Origin: Kitasatospora aureofaciens
GTDB taxonomy: Bacteria > Actinomycetota > Actinomycetes > Streptomycetales > Streptomycetaceae
Direction of reading: 5' to 3'
Assembly (NCBI GenBank): GCA_000720845.1
Contig: JODU01000010.1
Span: 62,001-126,000 of the forward strand
Length of the DNA: 64,000 nt
Positions 41,789 to 49,363 of this stretch are shown here, piece after piece (position 1 is the stretch's first letter; each line of letters starts with the position of its first letter). Made by a program: the position numbers and the translations under genes. A model generated the notes under the pieces. The model was not told the DNA's origin, searched no databases, and saw only the letters and a list, made by a program, of their open reading frames with translations.

Positions 41789-43075
41789 ATGAGCCCTCTG
41801 GCACCGCAGCCAACGCGCCGCGTCGCGGTCCTCGGCGGCGCCCGCGTCCCCTTCGCCCGCTCCGACGGGCCGTACGCCACCGCCTCCAACCAGGAGATGC
41901 TCACCGCCGCCCTGAACGGCCTGGTCGAGCGGCACGGCCTCCAGGGACCCGGCGCCGTCGGCGAGTTCGTGGCCGGCGCGGTCCTCAAGCACAGCCGGGA
42001 CTTCAACCTCGCCCGCGAGACGGTCCTCGGCTCGGCCCTCGACCCGCGCACCCCCGCCTACGACATCCAGCAGGCCTGCGGCACCGGACTCCAGGCCGTG
42101 ATCGCCGCCGCCAACAAGATCGCCCTCGGCCAGACCGAGTCGGCGATCGCGGGCGGCGCCGACACCGCCAGCGACGCACCGCTCGGCGTCAACGACCGGC
42201 TGCGCCGCATCCTCCTCGAGGCCCGCCGGGCGAAGTCCACCGGCGGCCGGCTGAAAGCCCTGGCCAAGATCCGCCCGGGGCACCTGGTCCCCGACATCCC
42301 GCGCAACGCCGAGCCGCGCACCGGCCTGTCGATGGGCGAGCACGCTGCGGTCACCGCACGCCGGTGGGGCATCACCCGGGAGGAGCAGGACGCGCTGGCC
42401 GCCGCGAGCCACCAGCGGCTGGCGGCGGCGTACGAACGCGGCCTCTTCCAGGACCTGGTGATCCCCTTCCGCGGCCTGGCCCGCGACCAGAACCTGCGCC
42501 CCGGCTCGACGGTGGAGAAACTGGCCGCGCTCAAGCCGGTGTTCGGGCTCGACGCCCCCGGCCCCACCATGACGGCGGGCAACTCCACACCCCTGACGGA
42601 CGGCGCCGCGACGGTGCTCCTGGCGAGCGAGGAGTGGGCCGAGGCCCGGGGCGTCGAACCCCTCGCGTACCTCACGGCGTACGAGACGGCGGCCGTGGAC
42701 TTCGTCGGCGGCGACGTGGCCGGTGGCGAGGACGGGCTGCTGATGGCGCCCGCCCACGCGGTCCCGCGGATGCTGGAGCGGGCCGGGCTCGGGACCGCGG
42801 ACTTCGACCTCGTCGAGATCCACGAGGCGTTCGCCTCCCAGGTGCTGGCCACGCTGGCCGCCTGGGAGAAGCGCGGCCTGGCCCCGGTGGACCGGGCCCG
42901 CCTGAACGTGGCGGGCTCCTCCCTCGCCACCGGCCATCCCTTCGCCGCGACCGGCGCCCGGATCGTGGCGACGCTGGCCACCCTGCTCGCCGAGCGGGAA
43001 GGCCCAGGGCGCGGCCTGATCTCCGTGTGCGCGGCGGGGGGCCAGGGCGTCACGGCCATACTGGAACGAACGTGA
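41789..43075 (+). CDS. Acetyl-CoA C-acyltransferase (thiolase)
   Basis: 428 residues. DIQQACGTGLQAVIAAANKI (about residues 91-110) has the nucleophilic Cys. VEIHEAFASQVLATL, SSLATGHPFAATGARIV (Gly-His-Pro) and LISVCAAGGQGVTAIL (second Cys) complete the active site. It removes acetyl-CoA from 3-ketoacyl-CoA in beta-oxidation. The length and IRRARRAKS-type insert near 130-160 fit the FadI/FadA-like branch. GAGGAG about nine bases before the ATG is the ribosome site. With the divergent MaoC and FabG genes and the downstream acyl-CoA ligase it forms a fatty-acid turnover set. Confidence 0.93.
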   Translation: MSPLAPQPTRRVAVLGGARVPFARSDGPYATASNQEMLTAALNGLVERHGLQGPGAVGEFVAGAVLKHSRDFNLARETVLGSALDPRTPAYDIQQACGTGLQAVIAAANKIALGQTESAIAGGADTASDAPLGVNDRLRRILLEARRAKSTGGRLKALAKIRPGHLVPDIPRNAEPRTGLSMGEHAAVTARRWGITREEQDALAAASHQRLAAAYERGLFQDLVIPFRGLARDQNLRPGSTVEKLAALKPVFGLDAPGPTMTAGNSTPLTDGAATVLLASEEWAEARGVEPLAYLTAYETAAVDFVGGDVAGGEDGLLMAPAHAVPRMLERAGLGTADFDLVEIHEAFASQVLATLAAWEKRGLAPVDRARLNVAGSSLATGHPFAATGARIVATLATLLAEREGPGRGLISVCAAGGQGVTAILERT

Positions 43076-43076
43076 C

Positions 43077-43090
43077 TTACCCTCAGGTAA
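43077..43090. promoter_or_regulatory. Third TTAC palindrome, upstream of the acyl-CoA ligase gene
   Basis: TTACCCTCAGGTAA (arms TTACC and GGTAA) begins two bases after the thiolase stop and 208 bases before the ligase GTG. It has the same form as the two sites at 41730-41758, so one regulator probably controls all these genes. Confidence 0.7.
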
Positions 43091-43297
43091 CCCTCAACAC
43101 TGCACACGCCCGGCGCGGGACCGTCCCCGAACGCGCACCAACTCCTCACGCGGGCCCCGTACGATCCCGTCACTGACCGCCGGTAACCCATGTCCGCGGA
43201 CCGGCGATGAACGCCTCGGCGCGCGAGGCACGTACGTCATGCAGCAGAGCAGCGACAGCAGAAGCAGTGTCTTTGCTGCACGTCCCAGGAGCCGCCC

Positions 43298-45226
43298 GTG
43301 TCCACCCCGCTTCCGTCCTTCGCCGCATCCGCCGCCTACGCCGACTCGCCCGGCCCCACCCTGGTGGCGCCCGAGACGCGGATGCTGGACGGGGCCGTGC
43401 GGGAGGCGTACGTCCCCCCGTTCGCGCCGCCGGTGCGCCGCGGCTCCCTCGCCGATCTCCCCTTCGACAACGCGGCCGCGGTCCCGGGCCAGGTCGTCCT
43501 CAGCCGCAGGTCGTCGGAGGGCGACTGGAGCGACGTCACGGCGGCCGGGTTCGCCGGGCAGGTGCTGGCGGTGGCCAAGGGCATGATCGCCGAGGGGATG
43601 ATGCCGGGCGACCGCATCGCGATCATGGCGCGGACGACGTACGAGTGGACGCTGCTGGACTTCGCCGCCTGGGCGGCCGGTCTGGTCACCGTCCCCGTCT
43701 ACCCGACCTCCTCCCTCTTCCAGACCCGCTGGATCCTCCAGGACTCCGGCGCCGTCACCCTGGTCACCGAGACCACCGCGCAGGCCGCCGCCCTCGGCCC
43801 GGAGCTGGACCGCATACCGGACCTCAAGCACCTGTGGGTCATGGAGAAGGGCCATGTGGAGCGGCTGGCGGAGCTGGGCGCGCGGGTGCCCGACGCGGAG
43901 GTGGAGGTGCGCCGCGGCATGCTCGGCCCGAGCACGCTGGCCACCCTCATCTACACCTCCGGCACCACCGGCCGCCCCAAGGGCTGCGTGCTCACCCACG
44001 GCAACTTCTTCGCCGAGGTCGACAACGCGATCGAGCTGCTCTACCCCGTCTTCAAGGCGGAGACCGGCGAGGAGCCCTCGATCCTGCTCTTCCTGCCGAT
44101 GTCCCACGTCTTCGGCCGGATGGTCGCCGTGGCCTGCGTCCGCGCCCGGGTCCGCCTCGGCCACGCGCCGAGCCTGAAACCGGAGGACCTGCTCCCCGAC
44201 CTGGCGGCCTTCCGCCCCACCTGCCTGCTGACCATCCCGTACATGCTGGAGAAGGTCTTCAACAGCGCCCGCGCCAAGGCCGAGTCCGGCGGCCGGGCCT
44301 CGGCCTTCGACCGCGCGGTCTCGGTGGCGGTGCGCTACGGGGAGGCCAGGGAGGCCCGCCAGACCGGCTCGGGCGGCGGCCCCGGCCGCGGCCTGAAGAC
44401 CGCCCGCTCCTTCTACGACCCGCTCGTCTACCGGAAGATCCGCAACGCCATGGGCGGCCGGGTCAAGTACGCCATCTGCGGCGGCTCCCCCCTCGGCCGC
44501 CGCCTGGCCGCCTTCTACGCCGGTGCCGGCATCGAGATCTTCGAGGGCTACGGCCTCACCGAGACCACCGCCGCGGCCACCGTCACGCCGCCGCTCAAGC
44601 CGCGCCTGGGCACGGTCGGCTGGCCGCTGCCCGGCACCCGCATCCGCATCGCCGCCGACGGCGAGATCCTGGTCGCCGGCGAGCAGGTCCTGCACGGCTA
44701 CTGGGACCCGCAGGCCGGGGGCGTCGTCCAGGCCGCCCCCGACGGCTGGTTCGCCACCGGAGACATCGGCAGCCTGGACGACGAGGGCTATCTGACCATC
44801 ACCGGCCGCAAGAAGGAGCTGCTGATCACCGCGGGCGGCAAGAGCGTCGCCCCGGCGCCGCTGGAGAACTGGCTGCGCTCCCACCCCCTGATCTCCCAGT
44901 GCATCGTCCTGGGCGACCGCCGCCCCTACGTCTCCGCCCTGTTCACCCTCGACCCCGACGGCGTCACCCACTGGCGCCGGATGAACGGCAAGCACCCCGT
45001 GCCGCCGGAGCTGCTGACCGACGACGAGGAGGTCCACGCGGTGCTCCAGCGCGCGGTCGACGAGGCCAACAAGCTGGTCTCCCGTCCGGAGTCCATCCGC
45101 CGCTTCGCCGTCCTGCCGAGGGACTTCACCGAGTGGGAGGGCCACCTGACCCCCTCCATGAAGCTCCGGCGCGAGGTGATCATGCGGGACTTCGCGGGGG
45201 CGGTGGAGGCCCTGTACGAGGGGTAG
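43298..45226 (+). CDS. Long-chain fatty acid-CoA ligase (AMP-forming)
   Basis: 642 residues. The adenylating-enzyme motifs are clear: LIYTSGTTGRPKGCVLTHGN (AMP/phosphate loop, about 218-237), FEGYGLTETTAAATV, DGWFATGDIGSLDDEGYLTITGRKKELLITAGGK (hinge and Gly-Arg-Lys-Lys-Glu) and a C-terminal Lys in TPSMKLRRE. It activates fatty acids to acyl-CoA for the neighbouring thiolase, hydratase and reductase. The GTG has AGGAG eight bases upstream. Its last codons (Leu-Tyr-Glu-Gly-stop) lie inside a 41-base perfect palindrome. Confidence 0.94.
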   Translation: MSTPLPSFAASAAYADSPGPTLVAPETRMLDGAVREAYVPPFAPPVRRGSLADLPFDNAAAVPGQVVLSRRSSEGDWSDVTAAGFAGQVLAVAKGMIAEGMMPGDRIAIMARTTYEWTLLDFAAWAAGLVTVPVYPTSSLFQTRWILQDSGAVTLVTETTAQAAALGPELDRIPDLKHLWVMEKGHVERLAELGARVPDAEVEVRRGMLGPSTLATLIYTSGTTGRPKGCVLTHGNFFAEVDNAIELLYPVFKAETGEEPSILLFLPMSHVFGRMVAVACVRARVRLGHAPSLKPEDLLPDLAAFRPTCLLTIPYMLEKVFNSARAKAESGGRASAFDRAVSVAVRYGEAREARQTGSGGGPGRGLKTARSFYDPLVYRKIRNAMGGRVKYAICGGSPLGRRLAAFYAGAGIEIFEGYGLTETTAAATVTPPLKPRLGTVGWPLPGTRIRIAADGEILVAGEQVLHGYWDPQAGGVVQAAPDGWFATGDIGSLDDEGYLTITGRKKELLITAGGKSVAPAPLENWLRSHPLISQCIVLGDRRPYVSALFTLDPDGVTHWRRMNGKHPVPPELLTDDEEVHAVLQRAVDEANKLVSRPESIRRFAVLPRDFTEWEGHLTPSMKLRREVIMRDFAGAVEALYEG

Positions 45227-45271
45227 GGCCCGCCCGGCGGGCCCTACCCCTCGTAGGGCCCGCCCGGCGGG
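45215..45271. terminator. Perfect 20-bp palindrome over the ligase stop, plus partial duplicate
   Basis: Arms 45215-45234 and 45236-45255 are perfect reverse complements with a single central base, and the ligase TAG is inside the left arm. A 19-base direct repeat (45223-45241 and 45253-45271) adds a second GC stem. The structure can terminate both the ligase and the convergent methyltransferase. Confidence 0.85.
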
Positions 45272-45274
45272 TGC

Positions 45275-45946
45275 TCAGCGGCGGGCGATCAGGCAGGCCT
45301 GCGGTACCTGGGCGACGGTGGTCTCCTCGGTGATCCGCACCGTCCGGGACAGCACGGTGAACCCGGCCTGCTCCAGCAGCTCCGCCATCGGTTCCGGCCG
45401 CCGCCGTTCGAAGTCCAGGGCCACCGGGTGCCCCCACGGGCGGTCGTGGTGGCGGGGCTCGTCACCGACCTGGAAGCCCAGCAGCAGGTGCCCGCCCGGG
45501 GCCAGTACGCGCCGCACCTCCCCAAAGAGGTCCGGCAGCCGCTCCCAGGGCGTGTGGATCGACGAGTACCAGGAGACCGCCCCCGCGAGGGCGCCGTCCG
45601 GCAGTTCGAGGTCAAGCATGGACCCCTGCTCGAACCGCAGCCCCGGGTTCTCGCGGCGCGCGATCGCGAGCATCGAGGAGGACAGGTCGAGGCCGAAGAC
45701 CCGCAGGCCCAGCGTGGCCAGGTGCGCGGTGACCAGGCCGGGCCCGCAGCCGAGGTCGGCCACCTGCCCCTGCGGTCCCACCAGCTCGGCGAAGGCGCCC
45801 ATCAGCGCCCGGTCCAGTGGGGCGTCGTCGAGCACGGTGCGGAAACGGACGTGGTAGTCCTCGGCGACGGCGTCGTAGAAGGCCCTGGTGGTGGCCACGA
45901 AGGCGGGGTCGGTGCGGGTGTCGTCGGTACGCGGCGCGTCAGTCAT
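45275..45946 (-). CDS. Class I SAM-dependent methyltransferase
   Basis: 223 residues. VADLGCGPGLVTAHLATLG (about 61-79) is motif I with Asp-Leu-Gly-Cys-Gly-Pro-Gly. VFGLDLSSSMLAIARR gives motif II, FEQGSMLDLELPDGALAGAVSWYS motif III and VRRVLAPGGHLLLGFQ the later motif. This is the UbiE/COQ5-like small-molecule methyltransferase type with unknown substrate. It is convergent with the ligase gene and shares its terminator. Confidence 0.9.
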   Translation of the reverse strand: MTDAPRTDDTRTDPAFVATTRAFYDAVAEDYHVRFRTVLDDAPLDRALMGAFAELVGPQGQVADLGCGPGLVTAHLATLGLRVFGLDLSSSMLAIARRENPGLRFEQGSMLDLELPDGALAGAVSWYSSIHTPWERLPDLFGEVRRVLAPGGHLLLGFQVGDEPRHHDRPWGHPVALDFERRRPEPMAELLEQAGFTVLSRTVRITEETTVAQVPQACLIARR

Positions 45947-46015
45947 GGCGGGACCCTAGTGGCAGCCACCGACAGCCGGGCCGGACGGGATGTGCGCGGA
46001 GGTTTCTCGAAAGGC

Positions 46016-46050
46016 AGGAGCCCCGTCGCCGAAACCGGCGCGGGGCTCCT
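46016..46050 (-). terminator. Terminator of the cold-shock gene
   Basis: AGGAGCCCCG (46016-46025) pairs with CGGGGCTCCT (46041-46050), with an inner CGCCG/CGGCG stem and AAAC loop. It lies 17 bases after the stop of the cold-shock gene on the minus strand. Confidence 0.88.
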
Positions 46051-46066
46051 TGGGTACTGCTGTCAA

Positions 46067-46270
46067 TCAGACAGGAGTGACATTCTCCGCCTGCGGACCC
46101 TTGGGGCCCTGCGTGACGTCGAAGGACACCTGCTGGTTCTCCTCGAGGGAACGGAATCCCTGAGCGTTGATCGCGGAGTAGTGGACGAAGACGTCCGGGC
46201 CGCCGCCTTCCTGGGCGATGAAACCAAAGCCCTTTTCGGCGTTGAACCACTTCACGGTTCCGGTAGCCAT
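46067..46270 (-). CDS. Cold-shock protein (CspA family)
   Basis: 67 residues, the standard length. TVKWFNAEKGFGFIAQEGG (residues 5-23) holds RNP1 (Lys-Gly-Phe-Gly-Phe-Ile), and PDVFVHYSAI (25-34) is RNP2. It binds single-stranded RNA and DNA and melts mRNA structure. AAGGAGG five bases before the ATG at 46270 is an ideal ribosome site, which excludes the longer frame upstream. The 5' untranslated region is probably about 160 bases, as in many cold-shock mRNAs. Confidence 0.96.
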   Translation of the reverse strand: MATGTVKWFNAEKGFGFIAQEGGGPDVFVHYSAINAQGFRSLEENQQVSFDVTQGPKGPQAENVTPV

Positions 46271-46460
46271 AAGCCCTCCTTGGGCCCAAAGGGTTGCCCT
46301 GCTCCAGAACCAGCAAGTGTGAAGACTTTGAATGCCGCACAACTGCATACGTCTGAGAACGACGAGAGCCCGCGGTCACATGCTCCGCAGGCTCTGTACT
46401 GCAAGGGAAACCAAACTGCAACTTGCTGTGAGCCTAGCACGCAGGCCCCCGAGCGCAACA
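46271..46460 (-). promoter_or_regulatory. Cold-shock gene promoter and long 5' untranslated leader
   Basis: On the minus strand TAGGCT (46438-46433) is a perfect -10, with TTGCGC about 16 bases upstream as -35. This leaves a leader of about 160 bases that is less GC-rich than its surroundings, and has no gene. A role in cold-dependent mRNA folding is plausible by analogy with cspA mRNA. Confidence 0.6.
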
Positions 46461-46550
46461 GAGGTCAAGATCACTTCACCCGGACGTTTGAACACCTGCG
46501 CCGTTCGGCTGACGCCGGGGGTCGGCGACGGGCGGACCCCGGGGGAGGGC

Positions 46551-46556
46551 TAGCCT
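46551..46556 (+). promoter_or_regulatory. -10 element of a leaderless promoter for mqnA
   Basis: TAGCCT ends six bases before the GTG at 46563. No ribosome site precedes the start. Confidence 0.58.
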
Positions 46557-46562
46557 CGCGAT

Positions 46563-47411
46563 GTGGACAATTCTCGCACCCGGCCGCGCGTCGGCCACAT
46601 CCAGTTCCTGAACTGCCTGCCCCTGTACTGGGGGCTCGCGAGAACAGGCACGCTCCTCGACTTCGAGCTGACGAAGGACACCCCGGAGAAGCTCAGCGAG
46701 CAGTTGGTGCGCGGCGATCTCGACATCGGTCCCGTCACCCTGGTCGAATTCCTCAAGAACGCCGACGACCTCGTCGCCTTCCCCGACATCGCCGTCGGCT
46801 GCGACGGCCCCGTGATGTCGTGCGTGATCGTCTCCCAGGTCCCGCTGGACCGCCTGGACGGCGCCCGGGTCGCCCTCGGGTCGACCTCGCGCACCTCCGT
46901 ACGCCTCGCCCAGCTCCTCCTGGCGGAACGCTTCGGCGTCCAGCCGGACTACTACACCTGCCCGCCGGACCTGAGCCTGATGATGCAGGAGGCCGACGCG
47001 GCCGTCCTGATCGGGGACGCGGCCCTGCGCGCCAACATGATCGACGGCCCGCGCTACGGCCTCGACGTGCACGACCTGGGCGCCCTGTGGAAGGAGTGGA
47101 CGGGCCTGCCGTTCGTCTTCGCGGTCTGGGCGGCCCGGCGCGACTACGCGGAGCGCGAGCCGGTCATCACCCGCAAGGTGCACGAGGCCTTCCTCGCCTC
47201 CCGCAACCTCTCCCTGGAGGAGGTGGAGAAGGTCGCCGAGCAGGCCGCCCGCTGGGAGGCCTTCGACGAGGAGACCCTCGCGAAGTACTTCACCACCCTG
47301 GACTTCCGCTTCGGCGCCCCGCAGCTGGAGGCGGTCACCGAGTTCGCCCGCCGGGTCGGACCGACCACCGGCTTCCCGGCGGACGTGAAGGTGGAGCTGC
47401 TGCGGCCCTGA
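46563..47411 (+). CDS. mqnA: Chorismate dehydratase MqnA
   Basis: 282 residues. It turns chorismate into 3-[(1-carboxyvinyl)oxy]benzoate, the first step of the futalosine menaquinone route and the source of the MqnE substrate. VGHIQFLNCLPLYWGL at the start, DIGPVTLVEFLKNADDLV and ARVALGSTSRTSVRLAQLLL (the Gly-Ser-x-Ser-Arg-Thr-Ser loop) are strong MqnA signatures in a periplasmic-binding-protein-like fold. It stands alone, 11 kb from mqnE and the prenyl genes. The GTG at 46563 is set by leaderless spacing. Confidence 0.95.
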   Translation: MDNSRTRPRVGHIQFLNCLPLYWGLARTGTLLDFELTKDTPEKLSEQLVRGDLDIGPVTLVEFLKNADDLVAFPDIAVGCDGPVMSCVIVSQVPLDRLDGARVALGSTSRTSVRLAQLLLAERFGVQPDYYTCPPDLSLMMQEADAAVLIGDAALRANMIDGPRYGLDVHDLGALWKEWTGLPFVFAVWAARRDYAEREPVITRKVHEAFLASRNLSLEEVEKVAEQAARWEAFDEETLAKYFTTLDFRFGAPQLEAVTEFARRVGPTTGFPADVKVELLRP

Positions 47412-47493
47412 TCCGCAGCCGGGCCCCTCGCCCCTGGGGCCTTCCGCGGGCGGCCCACTACCCTGCTGGCAGGTACCGGCGTACGGGGGAGGG

Positions 47494-49266
47494 GTGGACG
47501 CCATGCGGCCGCTCGAAGTCGACGAACCCACCGTGGTGGGCCCCTACCGGCTGCTCGGCCGGCTGGGCTCCGGCGGCATGGGCCGGGTCTACCTGGGCCG
47601 CAGCGCCGGGGGCCGCACGGTCGCGGTGAAGATCGTGCACCCGCACTTCGCGCTGGACGAGGAGTTCCGGGCCCGGTTCCGGCGCGAGGTGGCCGCCGCA
47701 CGCCGGGTCGGCGGCGCCTGGACCGCGCCCGTCCTGGACGCGGACCCCGAGGCGCGCGTGCCGTGGGTCGCCACGGCGTACGCGGCCGGTCCGTCCCTGA
47801 CGGCGGCCGTGGCCGACGGCGGCCCGCTGCCCGTCCACTCGGTACGGGCACTGGGAGCGGGCCTCGGCGAGGCGCTGGCCGCGGTGCACGAGCTGGGCCT
47901 CGTCCACCGTGACGTGAAGCCGTCCAACGTCCTCCTCACCCTCGACGGCCCCCTCCTGATCGACTTCGGCATCGCCCGCGCCACGGACGGCACCGCCTCC
48001 CTGACCTCGACGGGCGTGTCCATCGGCTCGCCCGGCTACATGTCCCCCGAGCAGATCCTCGGCAAGGCCGTGACCGGCGCGGCGGACGTCTTCTCACTGG
48101 GCGCCGTGCTGGCGTACGCGACGACGGGGCTGCCGCCCTTCCCCGGGGACTCCTCGGCCGCACTGCTCTACAAGGTCGTCCACGAGGAGCCGCGGCTCGA
48201 CGGCCTGGACGCTGGGCTGCGCGAGCTGGTCGCCTCCTGCCTCGCCAAGGACCCTGCCGCCCGTCCGGCCCCCGGCGAGGTGGCCCGGCGCCTGGCTCCC
48301 GAGGGCGCGGCCCGCCTGGTGACCGGGGGCTGGCTGCCGGGGGCGCTGGTGGAGCGGGTCAGCCGGAGCGCCGTACAGCTGCTGAACCTGGAGGCGGCGG
48401 AGCCGGGGCCGGGGGCGTCCGCCGGGGAGGCGTCGGGACCGGTGGGATTCAGCCGGCCGTCCGTCACGGCGGGCGGGGCGGATGCCTCGCCGGGGCCGGA
48501 GGGTGGGGCGGCGCCCGCAGCCTCCGGTGTCTTCGGCCCGCCGCCGGTGATGCCGGTGCCTACGGCGTCCTCGTCGCCGCCGTCACCGCCGCCGTATCCC
48601 TCCTCCTCGTCCCCCTCTTCGTCCGTCCCCGGTCCGCGGGACTCCGAGCAGCCGGGCGGCGATGCGGACGCCGGGCCGGGCGCCGGGCACCCGTCCGGCA
48701 GGCTCGCGCTCTCCGTCGCGGCGACCTCGACGCAGGGCGCCCAGGGGCGCGGCCGGCGGATCAGCTGCACCGTGGCGCTGGCGGTGGCGGGAGCGCTGGC
48801 GGCGGTGACGGTGGGGTCGGTGTTCGTCCTGGACCTGCTGCCGGGCTCGGGCAACGACGCGAACAACGCCGGAGGCAGCGACGCCTCCCACGAACCCCCC
48901 GCCGCCACCCCCGGCGGGCTGCCCGCACGCTACTTCGGCACCTGGGAGGGGCAGGCCGCCGCCCTGGACGGCAAGCTGCCGCTGGGCACCTTCCGGATCA
49001 CCATCAAGCAGGCGCGGGCCGGCCAGGAGCTGGGCAGGCTCCGCCAGACCGACGCACTGGGCGGCGTCTGCGTCGACGTGATCACCCTCAAGAAGGTGAC
49101 GGAGAAGCAGATCGTCGCCGGGTCCGTCGGCGCCGAGGGCAACCACGACGGCTGCAACCCCGCGCCCACCACCGTCACCTTCACCCCGGTCGGCGACGAC
49201 CTGGACTACGCGTCGAGGAGCGAGGAGTCGGGACGGGCGAAGGCGCGGCTGTCGAAGACCGGGTAG
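47494..49266 (+). CDS. Membrane Ser/Thr protein kinase with extracellular sensor domain
   Basis: 590 residues. The kinase domain (about 18-270) has LLGRLGSGGMGRVYLG, VAVKIV, VHRDVKPSNVLL, LIDFGIAR and YMSPEQILG. A Pro/Ser/Ala-rich linker of about 150 residues leads to a membrane helix (VALAVAGALAAVTVGSVFVL). The outer domain of about 110 residues starts at ARYFGTWEGQAAALDGKLPL and has two conserved cysteines, the small sensor type common on Streptomyces kinases. GTG at 47494 and ATG at 47503 are both possible; GGGGGAGG is better spaced for the ATG. It lies convergent to eccC, and FHA domains such as that of EccC bind phospho-Thr, so a functional link is possible. Confidence 0.9.
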   Translation: MDAMRPLEVDEPTVVGPYRLLGRLGSGGMGRVYLGRSAGGRTVAVKIVHPHFALDEEFRARFRREVAAARRVGGAWTAPVLDADPEARVPWVATAYAAGPSLTAAVADGGPLPVHSVRALGAGLGEALAAVHELGLVHRDVKPSNVLLTLDGPLLIDFGIARATDGTASLTSTGVSIGSPGYMSPEQILGKAVTGAADVFSLGAVLAYATTGLPPFPGDSSAALLYKVVHEEPRLDGLDAGLRELVASCLAKDPAARPAPGEVARRLAPEGAARLVTGGWLPGALVERVSRSAVQLLNLEAAEPGPGASAGEASGPVGFSRPSVTAGGADASPGPEGGAAPAASGVFGPPPVMPVPTASSSPPSPPPYPSSSSPSSSVPGPRDSEQPGGDADAGPGAGHPSGRLALSVAATSTQGAQGRGRRISCTVALAVAGALAAVTVGSVFVLDLLPGSGNDANNAGGSDASHEPPAATPGGLPARYFGTWEGQAAALDGKLPLGTFRITIKQARAGQELGRLRQTDALGGVCVDVITLKKVTEKQIVAGSVGAEGNHDGCNPAPTTVTFTPVGDDLDYASRSEESGRAKARLSKTG

Positions 49267-49314
49267 CGAGAGGTCGGGACGGGCGAAGGCGCGGCTGTCG
49301 AAGACCGGGTAGCG
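49227..49314. repeat. 42-bp perfect tandem duplication spanning the kinase stop codon
   Basis: The same 42 bases occur at 49227-49268 and 49273-49314, 46 bases apart. The first copy contains the last 12 codons and stop of the kinase gene; the second is a non-coding copy just downstream. It is a recent tandem duplication, too long for chance. Confidence 0.92.
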
Positions 49315-49363
49315 GGGGCGGCAGGAGGCGAGGAACGCGGCGGGGACCCCGCCTCCCACCGGC

